Part shown: positions 1 to 6,244 of the stretch, piece by piece
How the letters are laid out: each line of letters begins with the position of its first letter
Numbering within the stretch: position 1 is the stretch's first letter
Assembly: GCA_004553575.1 (NCBI GenBank)
Contig: SFLA01000046.1
Coordinates: 1 to 9,036 of the forward strand
DNA length: 9,036 bases
Direction of reading: 5' to 3'
DNA from: Clostridiales bacterium
Lineage (GTDB): Bacteria > Bacillota > Clostridia > Oscillospirales > CAG-382
Notes under the pieces: generated by a model
Seen by the model: only the letters and a program-made list of their open reading frames with translations
Database searches by the model: none
What the model was told of the DNA's origin: nothing
Made by a program: the position numbers and the translations under genes

Positions 1-192
1 CATTATCTCAAATCCTGAATACTTCGGCAGCATCACATACAGAAGAATCAGATCGTACTCCTGCTTCAGAGCTTCTTTCAGTCCGTTTTCGCCGTCGAAA
101 ACCTGGCTGCACTCATGCCCCACCAGCTCAAGATTGAATCTTATAAGATCGTTTATCGCTTTTTCATCTTCCACAATCAGGATTCTTGCCAT
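1..192 (-). CDS. Response regulator, receiver domain (5' part only, runs off the window)
   Basis: This is the first 64 codons of a two-component response regulator whose 3' part lies beyond the left edge. It starts MARILIVEDEKAINDLI, the usual first strand of a CheY-like fold with the acidic pocket residues E8 and D9. The third strand reads DLILLYVMLP at residues 47-56. In this family the residue after the hydrophobic strand is the phospho-accepting Asp; here it is Tyr52 (codon TAT at 39-37), one base from GAT. The output domain is not visible, although the sequence style suggests an OmpR/PhoB-type regulator. The ATG at 192-190 is preceded by GGGTGAT, a fair ribosome binding site. The gene is separated from the operon upstream by a terminator, so it is probably transcribed on its own. 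It could be a phosphorylation-independent regulator, a decaying gene or a sequencing error. Confidence 0.85.
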   Translation of the reverse strand, partial: MARILIVEDEKAINDLIRFNLELVGHECSQVFDGENGLKEALKQEYDLILLYVMLPKYSGFEIM

Positions 193-255
193 AATATCAC
201 CCGATATATAATAACTCGAATTTATTGCCAACTTGTTACCGTATGCTTTTTGCGC

Positions 256-261
256 AGTATA
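256..261 (-). promoter_or_regulatory. Possible -10 box for the response regulator gene
   Basis: On the minus strand this reads TATACT, one base from the TATAAT consensus, about 64 bases before the response regulator ATG. Seventeen bases upstream there is no recognisable TTGACA-like -35, only an A-rich stretch, so this is a weak call. It lies downstream of the operon terminator, which is where an independent promoter would be expected. Confidence 0.25.
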
Positions 262-311
262 AAATAAGCTCAGGAATGGTTTTTTAATAAAAATTTGCCT
301 GTTCTCCTCCG

Positions 312-353
312 GCGGTTTTTACCGTAAACGGATTTGCGAATCCGAAAAACTGC
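312..353. repeat. Interrupted inverted repeat in the intergenic region
   Basis: A perfect 6-bp inverted repeat (CGGATT at 329-334, AATCCG at 339-344, loop TGCG) is enclosed by a second pairing of GTTTTT (315-320) with AAAAAC (345-350). Eight unpaired bases lie on one side. It lies between the operon terminator and the response regulator gene. No T-tract makes it a clear terminator, and its role, if any, is unknown. Confidence 0.25.
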
Positions 354-393
354 GGTTAAGCTCCCCTTTTTGTAACAGATCTCTTACATCCGT

Positions 394-429
394 AAAAAAA
401 GGTTGCCGTGACTGATTCACCCGGCAACC
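394..429 (-). terminator. Intrinsic terminator ending the glt-glnA-ANTAR operon
   Basis: Read on the minus strand, GGTTGCCG (429-422) pairs with CGGCAACC (408-401) and is followed directly by seven T residues (400-394). The stem can also be drawn with an inner GTGA/TCAC extension and a two-base bulge. This is a textbook rho-independent terminator, 50 bases after the stop codon of the ANTAR gene. It separates the operon from the response regulator gene further along. On the plus strand the tail is only TTTATTATT, so termination in that direction would be weaker. Confidence 0.9.
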
Positions 430-479
430 CTTTATTATTCTGTGTATCAGGTGTGCGGTACCGCCGCACCCGTAAACGG

Positions 480-1064
480 TTACGAATACATCGCAATGAT
501 GCCGCGTGCCGCTGCGGATTTTGATATGCAGGCATCCATGGCCTTTTTCTCGATATACCGATGAGCCTCGGGTTCGGTCATTTTCAGCTCGCTTATAAGC
601 AACAGCTTTGCGCGGTTTACCGTCCGTATTTCTTCCATTCTCTCCTCAACGGACCTTCCCTTGTCCTCGAGCACCCGCAGTCGTTCGCGGGCGGCGGTCA
701 TCCAGTCGAGCGCGAGCAGAACGGTGGTCTTTGAGGTCGGCTTTCGGAGCGTAAACACGCCGTGAGAGACGGCGCGGAAGTATGTCTGCTCCAGCACATC
801 GCTCTTAAGCAAAAGCAGTGCAACCGAACCTCCGGAACGGCAGCAGTCGGCGGCGAACCGAGTCCCCGGATCATCCGGGAGCGGAGAATTGATTATTATA
901 AAATCGTAGGCATACTCGGAAAACGCACGCTTTGCCTCGCTTACACTTGAGGCAACTTTAACCGGACCGTATTTAGAACCGGGAAGCATATCAAGCAGCG
1001 CAGTATTGTATTTTTCCGCGCAGGACACGACGAGAACAGAGTATACCCTCTCTTCACCGTTCAC
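480..1064 (-). CDS. ANTAR-domain transcription antiterminator with degenerate receiver domain (NitR-like)
   Basis: This 194-residue protein has a receiver-like N-terminal domain (about 8-118), a helical linker (about 122-148) and a C-terminal ANTAR RNA-binding domain (about 140-192). The ANTAR helices show RAKLLLI at 151-157, the TEPEAHRYIEKKAMD segment at 163-177 and a basic SKSAAARGII tail. ANTAR proteins bind paired hexaloop hairpins in leader RNA and prevent termination. The receiver lacks its active site: the acidic pair is replaced by Ser14-Cys15 and the phospho-acceptor Asp by Asn59, while Lys108 in the RKP motif remains. The start is GTG at 1064, chosen because AAGGAGG lies 8 bases upstream. 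The gene follows glutamine synthetase by 40 bases and ends the operon. By context it is the likely regulator of the leader at 7434-7372. It resembles NitR, the glnA-linked ANTAR regulator of solventogenic clostridia; that match is from memory of the family. Confidence 0.9.
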   Translation of the reverse strand: MNGEERVYSVLVVSCAEKYNTALLDMLPGSKYGPVKVASSVSEAKRAFSEYAYDFIIINSPLPDDPGTRFAADCCRSGGSVALLLLKSDVLEQTYFRAVSHGVFTLRKPTSKTTVLLALDWMTAARERLRVLEDKGRSVEERMEEIRTVNRAKLLLISELKMTEPEAHRYIEKKAMDACISKSAAARGIIAMYS

Positions 1065-1104
1065 CGGCTTCCCTCCTTACGTTCAAATACAACCGACAGA
1101 CCGA

Positions 1105-2316
1105 TTATCTGCCGATGTAGGCTTCGAGAATAGGATTCGGAACAAATCTGTGCACAAAATCGCTGCTTTCCGCGACTCTTCGCGCCGCATCGAGACTTTC
1201 GGGCAGACTTTCGAAGCCGGTAAACTTATCTGCGTTCGCAGTATACAGGTTGAAATCAGCCGCCGGAGGCAGAGAAAGCTTTCTCTGCACACCTGAAATA
1301 CCGGCATATATAAGAAGTGCGAAGGCTATATACGGGTTGGCGGAAGGATCCGGCGAACGCAGCTCCGCACGGCGGTATTCGCCGAAGGCGGCCGGAACAC
1401 GGACAAGCTGGCTTCGGTTTTCGTCCGACCAGCTTATTAACCGCGGCGCCTTATGCTTACCGAACCTGGAATATGACTCCTCCTCAGGGTTAAGAAACAG
1501 CGTTATCTCCGCAGCCTTATCGAGCACACCCGCAATAAGCTGCGGCAGACGGTCGGATCCGTCGGAGGATCTGACCGACATATTAATGTGAAATCCGTTG
1601 CCCGGCTGATCCGCGAGCGGCTTCGGAGAAAAATCAGCCCAATAGCCGTTGCGCTTTGCCACTGTTTTAACTACAGTACGGAAGGTGACGGCGTTATCCG
1701 CGGCTGTAAGCGGGTCCGAATACCTGAAATCTATCTCGTTCTGACCGGGACCCGCCTCGTGGTGCGAGCTTTCTGGACGTATACCCATACGTTCGAGAGT
1801 AAGGCATATCTCACGGCGGACATTCTCTCCCCGATCCTCCGGAGCTATATCCATATATCCGGCTCCGTCACATGGAATGTGGGTAGGATTGCCGTTCTCG
1901 TCAAGCTCAAACAGATAAAACTCCTGCTCTGCGCCGAAAAGGAAATCCAGTCCCGCATCCGACGCGGCAGAAACGGCTTTTTTAAGAAGTGCTCGGGTGT
2001 CGCATTCAAAACCTGCACCTGAGGGAAGACATATATCACTGAACATACGTACTACCTTTCCGTGCTCCGGGCGCCAGGGAAGCTCTGAAAGCGTACAGCT
2101 TTCGGGACGGAGGAACAGATCCGACCGCACTTCGCCTCCGAAGCCGGCTATCGACGAAGCGTCAAAAGCAATTCCGGTGTCGAAAGCGCGCTCCAACTCA
2201 TCAGGCATTATAGAAATATTCTTCTGCCTGCCGAACACATCGCAGAAAGCAAGACGAATAAACTTAACGTCGTCCTCGTTGACGTATTGCAGGACTTCCT
2301 CTTTTGAATACTTCAC
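1105..2316 (-). CDS. glnA: Type I glutamine synthetase
   Basis: Makes glutamine from glutamate, ammonium and ATP in the cytoplasm. An N-terminal beta-grasp domain (about 14-95, with FDASSIAGF where DGSS is usual) precedes the catalytic domain. Family motifs are AEQEFYLF at 129-136, HHEAGPGQNEI at 185-195, GNGFHIN at 239-245, NRSQLVRVP at 300-308 and the RSPDPSANPY segment at 320-329. At 403 residues it is shorter than the usual 440-470. The flap that normally reads like GYEAP or FEAP, carrying the catalytic Glu (Glu327 in the Salmonella enzyme), reads GKHKAP here, with Lys289 at that place. I chose GTG at 2316 because GAGGT sits 6 bases upstream; the alternative GTG at 2322 would touch the binding site. 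The gene follows the GltB3-like gene by 17 bases and precedes the ANTAR gene. A non-canonical GlnA-like ligase cannot be excluded. Confidence 0.93.
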   Translation of the reverse strand: MKYSKEEVLQYVNEDDVKFIRLAFCDVFGRQKNISIMPDELERAFDTGIAFDASSIAGFGGEVRSDLFLRPESCTLSELPWRPEHGKVVRMFSDICLPSGAGFECDTRALLKKAVSAASDAGLDFLFGAEQEFYLFELDENGNPTHIPCDGAGYMDIAPEDRGENVRREICLTLERMGIRPESSHHEAGPGQNEIDFRYSDPLTAADNAVTFRTVVKTVAKRNGYWADFSPKPLADQPGNGFHINMSVRSSDGSDRLPQLIAGVLDKAAEITLFLNPEEESYSRFGKHKAPRLISWSDENRSQLVRVPAAFGEYRRAELRSPDPSANPYIAFALLIYAGISGVQRKLSLPPAADFNLYTANADKFTGFESLPESLDAARRVAESSDFVHRFVPNPILEAYIGR

Positions 2317-2333
2317 GTTCACACCTCGTTATA

Positions 2334-3053
2334 TCAATTTGCCACGTACATCTGCTTATAAGGGTTCTTGCTGTCGGGGGTAACTATGGTAAACGGAGAG
2401 CCGAGCAATTCGTCCCTGTCAAACCCGAACAGCGAGCAGTAATCCGTAAGGCTCGGCAGCAGAACGGCGAGATCGTCTTCGGAAGCCTCTCTGACGCAGA
2501 CGTTTTTGGGGAAAACGATGTCCTCACATCTGCCGCGGAGGAAAACTCTTCCTCCGTGCATACCGGTGCACGGGAAATTTCCGACTATCCTGCTTTCTTC
2601 CGCGCCGAGACCGAGCACGGCAATAATACCGCCCGCCTGATATTCGCCGAGAAAGCTTCCGGTCCTTCCGCCGATAATCATAACGGGAACCTTATCGCGG
2701 TATTCCTTCATGTGTATACCGGCTCTGTATCCTGCGTTTCCCTTTACGAATATTCTTCCGCCGCGCATGGCATAGCCCGCGGCGTCGCCGATATTGCCGT
2801 GAATTATTATGGTTCCGTCGTTCATCGTATCGCCTACGGCGTCCTGCGCGTTTCCGTTAACGGTTATATCAGCTCCGTCGAGATATGCGCCGAGCGCATT
2901 GCCGGGAACTCCGTCTATTACTATGTTCTTATCCTTCATCCCGGCGGCTATGAACCGCTGACCGCAGCAGCCGGTTATACGGCAGTCTCCGTCCGACGCT
3001 CTGATTATATCGTTAAGCTCCTTGTGATCCACCGCATTTGCAGCGTAAAGCAT
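2334..3053 (-). CDS. Glutamate synthase GXGXG-domain subunit (GltB3-like)
   Basis: This 239-residue protein is the stand-alone form of the C-terminal GXGXG domain of the large glutamate synthase subunit, as found in archaeal-type split enzymes. Between about residues 47 and 165 it shows repeated glycine-centred turns typical of a right-handed beta-helix, such as the VNGNAQDAVGDTMNDG, IHGNIGDAAGYAMRGG and VKGNAGYRAG stretches. In fused enzymes this helix packs between the amidotransferase and FMN domains and is structural, not catalytic. The ATG at 3053 overlaps the stop of the upstream oxidoreductase gene by one base (TAATG), with GGAGGTG placed 7 bases before it, which suggests translational coupling. 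Related GXGXG domains also occur in formylmethanofuran dehydrogenase subunit C, but the neighbouring GltB1- and GltB2-like genes settle the assignment. Confidence 0.9.
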   Translation of the reverse strand: MLYAANAVDHKELNDIIRASDGDCRITGCCGQRFIAAGMKDKNIVIDGVPGNALGAYLDGADITVNGNAQDAVGDTMNDGTIIIHGNIGDAAGYAMRGGRIFVKGNAGYRAGIHMKEYRDKVPVMIIGGRTGSFLGEYQAGGIIAVLGLGAEESRIVGNFPCTGMHGGRVFLRGRCEDIVFPKNVCVREASEDDLAVLLPSLTDYCSLFGFDRDELLGSPFTIVTPDSKNPYKQMYVAN

Positions 3054-4288
3054 TATACCACACCTCCGAACATTTTTCCACGGTTTTTCTGAGAAAAAGC
3101 CGTAAAGGACGAGGTTTTTACCAAAAGACCGAAATCTATTTCGTCAAGCCGAACCTTATTGCGTATAAGCGAGGTGAATATTCCGGCGCGGGTCGTATCG
3201 CCGACAAAGATAAAACCGTTAAGAAAACCGTCTTCGATAAAAAACCTGCGTTTGGAACCGTTTTCGTCCTCTGCGGAAATACATTCGCCGGTGCAGTTTC
3301 CGGCGGTCATAACGTGAAGCCCGAAGAATCCTATGGAATTCATGGGAATACCTTTATCGAATATCTCGTTTCCTCCCGCCATATTCACGCCTGCGGCATG
3401 CCCCTGCATATACGCGTTGGGCATAAGCGCGAGAACCCTGTTTTTCCCAACCGTTAAATCGTAGCCCTCGGTACAATCGCCGGCGGCAAACACTCCGTCT
3501 ATATCTGTCCTCATGGAAGTATCGACCGTTATGCCTCTGCCGACCGTGCCCCCTATTCCGGACACAAGCGATACATTGGCACGGACGCCGACGGCTGTAA
3601 CAAGGATATCGAAATCCACCGTTTTACCGCTTTTCATAACCGCAGTGTTTCCATCGAACCTGAGCACGCTTTCGGAAAGCAAAAACCTCATACCGTGTTC
3701 TTCGAGATGCTTCTGAACGACGGAAGCGGCATCCGTGTCGAGCACGCTCGACATAACCCTGTCGGCAAGGTCGCAAACCGTAATGCTCCCTACCCTTCCC
3801 GTCAGTCCCTCGGCACATTTAAGGCCGATGAGTCCTGCCCCGATAATAAGCACGCGAGAGCTCTCATTGACCGTATGTTCAAGCGCCTCCGCATCGTCAA
3901 GCGTCATAAACCGGAATTGATTCTTTACCGTTTCAAGCCCCTCAAACGCAGGAAGAAACGGAGAAGAGCCGGCTGCGACGCATACCGACGTATACGGAAG
4001 CTCCGTACCGTCCGAAAGCACTACTTTTCTTTCCTTCGGGTCGATCTTTTCGGCGGTCGCCCCGTAAATCACGCTGCAGCCGTTTGACGAATAAAAATCC
4101 GCGGGACGGTAGTTCATCTTTTCGGGGCTCGCCTTGCCTTCGAGATAATAAGATATAAGCGGCCGGCAGTACACCGGGTGATTCTCCTTTGATACGACGG
4201 TTATGGGCGATTCGGCATCGACGCTCCGTATTCCCTCTATACAACCGGCGGCAGCCGTACCGTTGCCGATTATTACATATTTTTTCAT
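3053..4288 (-). CDS. NAD(P)/FAD-dependent oxidoreductase, likely electron-input subunit of the glutamate synthase
   Basis: This 411-residue protein is a pyridine nucleotide-disulfide family flavoprotein resembling rubredoxin or nitrite reductase-type NAD(P)H oxidoreductases. It has an N-terminal FAD-binding site (IIGNGTAAAGCIEG, 6-19), a central NAD(P)-binding site (IIGAGLIG, 148-155) and the second FAD motif GVFAAGDC at 265-272. No paired redox-active Cys motif of the disulfide reductases is evident. In most bacteria the GltD small subunit feeds NADPH electrons to glutamate synthase; here this protein and the neighbouring ferredoxin probably share that job (inference from context). The ATG at 4288 lies 4 bases after the ferredoxin stop, with GAGGAG 10 bases upstream inside the ferredoxin gene. 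The stop overlaps the next start as TAATG. The physiological donor, NADH or NADPH, cannot be told from the sequence. Confidence 0.9.
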   Translation of the reverse strand: MKKYVIIGNGTAAAGCIEGIRSVDAESPITVVSKENHPVYCRPLISYYLEGKASPEKMNYRPADFYSSNGCSVIYGATAEKIDPKERKVVLSDGTELPYTSVCVAAGSSPFLPAFEGLETVKNQFRFMTLDDAEALEHTVNESSRVLIIGAGLIGLKCAEGLTGRVGSITVCDLADRVMSSVLDTDAASVVQKHLEEHGMRFLLSESVLRFDGNTAVMKSGKTVDFDILVTAVGVRANVSLVSGIGGTVGRGITVDTSMRTDIDGVFAAGDCTEGYDLTVGKNRVLALMPNAYMQGHAAGVNMAGGNEIFDKGIPMNSIGFFGLHVMTAGNCTGECISAEDENGSKRRFFIEDGFLNGFIFVGDTTRAGIFTSLIRNKVRLDEIDFGLLVKTSSFTAFSQKNRGKMFGGVV

Positions 4289-4292
4289 ACCG

Positions 4293-4721
4293 TCATCTCT
4301 CCTCGTACACGATTGCCCGGTTCGGGCAGCCTTTTACACATGCGGGCTCTCCGCAGGCGTTTTCAAGGCAGAGCTCACACTTCTGCGCTATTCCGCTTTC
4401 GTTTACCGATAGAGCACCGTATGGGCATACAAGTACGCAGGTCAGACAGCCTACACAACGGGTTTTGTCTATACACACCCTGCCGTCCTTTATGTGAAGC
4501 GCACCGGAAATGCAGGACTTTACGCAGATCGGGTCGGTACAGTGACGGCAGGAAACGGCAAAGTTAATTCTGTCGTCTCCGTCGACCGATATTCGCGGAT
4601 ACAGCTTTTTACCCTTCAGAGCTTTGACCATATCCGAAATTCCGGAATTGGCAAAAGCGCAGTTATACTCGCAAAGCCGGCACCCGAGGCACCATTCTTC
4701 ATTTACATATACTCGTTTCAT
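4293..4721 (-). CDS. Ferredoxin-like electron carrier with four [4Fe-4S] clusters
   Basis: This 142-residue HycB/CooF/DmsB-type iron-sulfur protein has no signal peptide or membrane segment. Its cysteines form four sets: 11-14-17-21 (CLGCRLCEYNC), 58-61-66-70 (CRHCTDPICVKSC), 89-92-95-99 (CVGCLTCVLVC) and 115-118-128-132, with extra cysteines at 83 and 123. This pattern fits four cubane clusters, a wire for single electrons. It sits between the glutamate synthase FMN subunit and the FAD oxidoreductase, so it probably passes electrons between them. I chose the ATG at 4721 because AAGAAGG precedes it by 6 bases and MKRVYVNEEWCLGC is a natural start. A longer form from the ATG at 4742 would overlap the upstream stop as ATGA and add seven residues, but has no clear ribosome binding site. 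An independent oxidoreductase partner elsewhere in the genome is also possible. Confidence 0.9.
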   Translation of the reverse strand: MKRVYVNEEWCLGCRLCEYNCAFANSGISDMVKALKGKKLYPRISVDGDDRINFAVSCRHCTDPICVKSCISGALHIKDGRVCIDKTRCVGCLTCVLVCPYGALSVNESGIAQKCELCLENACGEPACVKGCPNRAIVYEER

Positions 4722-4738
4722 ATAATGCCTTCTTTCAA

Positions 4739-6244
4739 TCATTCGCCGGCGTGGGATATGCCGAGTATCTTAAGCTCGCGGTCGGTAAGCCCTATTCCGC
4801 GGAGCATAAGTCTGTTTCCTCGCAGGGCTTCGATCGAATTTATGCCCATTCCGCCCATCATTTCCTTGATCTCATGCCTCCAGGCGGTCATAAGATTGAC
4901 CAGACGCTCGCAGCCTGTTTCCGGGTTCAGCCTTTTAACCAGCTCCGGGCGCTGAGTCGCAATGCCCCAGTTGCATTTGCCGGTCTGACAGGTGCGGCAG
5001 AGATGGCAGCCGAGTGCGAGCAGAGCCGCGGTCGCTATATAGCAGGCGTCCGCTCCGAGCGCCACCGCTTTTACTACGTCCGCCGAGCTCCGTATGCTTC
5101 CTCCGACGACAATTGACACGTTGTTTCGTATTCCCTCTTCGCGCAGACGGGTGTCCACTGCGGCGAGCGCAAGCTCTATGGGTATGCCCACATTATCGCG
5201 TATACGGGTCGGAGCAGCTCCGGTACCGCCGCGAAAGCCGTCGATGGCGATTATGTCGGCGCCGCTTCTGGCAATACCGCTTGCTATCGCGGCGATATTA
5301 TGGACGGCGGCAACCTTTACAATAACGGGCTTCCTGTACTCGGTCGCTTCTTTAAGCGAATATACAAGCTGACGCAGATCTTCTATCGAATAAATGTCGT
5401 GGTGAGGCGCGGGCGAAATCGCATCGGAGCCTTCCGGGATCATGCGGGTACGTGAAACATCGCCTACTATCTTTGCTCCGGGAAGATGCCCGCCGATACC
5501 GGGCTTTGCACCCTGACCCATTTTGATTTCTACTGCGGCGCCTGCCTCAAGGTAATCCTTATAAACCCCGAACCGCCCGGAAGCGACCTGTACGATGGTG
5601 TTATTTCCGTAGCGGTAAAAATCCTCGTGAAGACCGCCCTCTCCGGTGTTGTAGTATATACCGAGCTTCTCCGCAGCCGTAGCAAGCGATTTATGAGCAT
5701 TGTAGCTTATCGAACCGTAGCTCATTGCAGAAAACATAACCGGCATGGACAGCTCGAGCTGCGGCTCGGTGCGGCAGATTATGTTTCCGTCCGAATCCCG
5801 TTTAACCGTGTCGGGCTTTTTGCCGAGAAATACCTTTGTTTCCATAGGCTCCCGAAGCGGATCTATGGAAGGATTGGTGACCTGTGACGCGTTTATAAGT
5901 ATCCGGTCCCAATACACCGGCAGCGGATTCGGATTGCCCATGGAGGAAAGCAAAACTCCCCCGCTGTTCGCCTGCTTGTATATTTCCTTTACCGTTTCGC
6001 CCTTCCAGTTTGCGTTTTCGCGCAGAGCGCAGTCGCTTTTGACTATCTTAAGCGCTCTTGTCGGACAGAGCGAAACGCACCGCTGACAATCCACGCACTT
6101 GGATTCGTCGGAAAGCATTATTCCCCGATCCGGGTCGAACAAATGGACTCCGTTGGCGCACTGACGCTCGCACACACGGCAGGCAATACAGCGGTTTTCG
6201 TTTCTTACTACTTCGAATTCCGGATATATGAATTCGGCTCCCAT
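4739..6244 (-). CDS. Glutamate synthase FMN-binding core with N-terminal ferredoxin domain (GltB2-like)
   Basis: This 501-residue archaeal-type catalytic subunit reduces 2-oxoglutarate plus ammonia-derived nitrogen to glutamate. The N-terminus carries two [4Fe-4S] motifs (Cys 19, 22, 25, 29 and 50, 53, 56, 60). The FMN-binding TIM barrel follows from about residue 90, with MSYGSIS at 174-180, the YYNTGEGG segment at 197-204, KMGQGAKPGIGG at 241-252, the IDGFRGGTGAAP stretch at 334-345 and VVGGSIRSSADVV at 379-391. Cys413, Cys419 and Cys424 keep the C-x5-C-x4-C spacing of the [3Fe-4S] cluster site, followed by the NWGIATQ segment. It lacks the amidotransferase and GXGXG domains, which are separate genes here. 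The ATG at 6244 overlaps the upstream stop by one base (TAATG), and GGAGGGTG stands before it. The 3' end overlaps or abuts the ferredoxin gene. Confidence 0.95.
   Translation of the reverse strand: MGAEFIYPEFEVVRNENRCIACRVCERQCANGVHLFDPDRGIMLSDESKCVDCQRCVSLCPTRALKIVKSDCALRENANWKGETVKEIYKQANSGGVLLSSMGNPNPLPVYWDRILINASQVTNPSIDPLREPMETKVFLGKKPDTVKRDSDGNIICRTEPQLELSMPVMFSAMSYGSISYNAHKSLATAAEKLGIYYNTGEGGLHEDFYRYGNNTIVQVASGRFGVYKDYLEAGAAVEIKMGQGAKPGIGGHLPGAKIVGDVSRTRMIPEGSDAISPAPHHDIYSIEDLRQLVYSLKEATEYRKPVIVKVAAVHNIAAIASGIARSGADIIAIDGFRGGTGAAPTRIRDNVGIPIELALAAVDTRLREEGIRNNVSIVVGGSIRSSADVVKAVALGADACYIATAALLALGCHLCRTCQTGKCNWGIATQRPELVKRLNPETGCERLVNLMTAWRHEIKEMMGGMGINSIEALRGNRLMLRGIGLTDRELKILGISHAGE

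Noticed and set aside
210..232. TTGGCA with a TATATA-like box directly before the response regulator gene
   Set aside because: Spacing is 15 bases for TATATA, or 17 only if TATATC is used, and transcription would start inside or after the ribosome binding site.
453..469. Hairpin GTGCGG/CCGCAC just after the ANTAR gene, considered as terminator
   Set aside because: No T-tract follows on either strand, while a strong terminator with seven T residues lies a little further on at 429-394.
322..479. Ten-base direct repeat CCGTAAACGG at 322-331 and 470-479
   Set aside because: The unit is short and itself near-palindromic, and one copy sits right at the end of the ANTAR gene. Two copies alone do not support a binding site or mobile element boundary.
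2317..2322. GTG at 2322 as the glutamine synthetase start
   Set aside because: The GAGGT ribosome binding site would touch this codon. The GTG at 2316 has the proper distance.
2304..3092. 262-residue open frame on the plus strand
   Set aside because: It lies antisense over the GltB3-like gene, its translation is low-complexity without a recognisable domain, and no ribosome binding site fits. The minus-strand protein is clearly real.
4722..4742. Upstream ATG for the ferredoxin gene overlapping the previous stop
   Set aside because: No ribosome binding site precedes it, whereas the ATG at 4721 has AAGAAGG at good spacing and gives a natural N-terminus. The longer form cannot be fully excluded.
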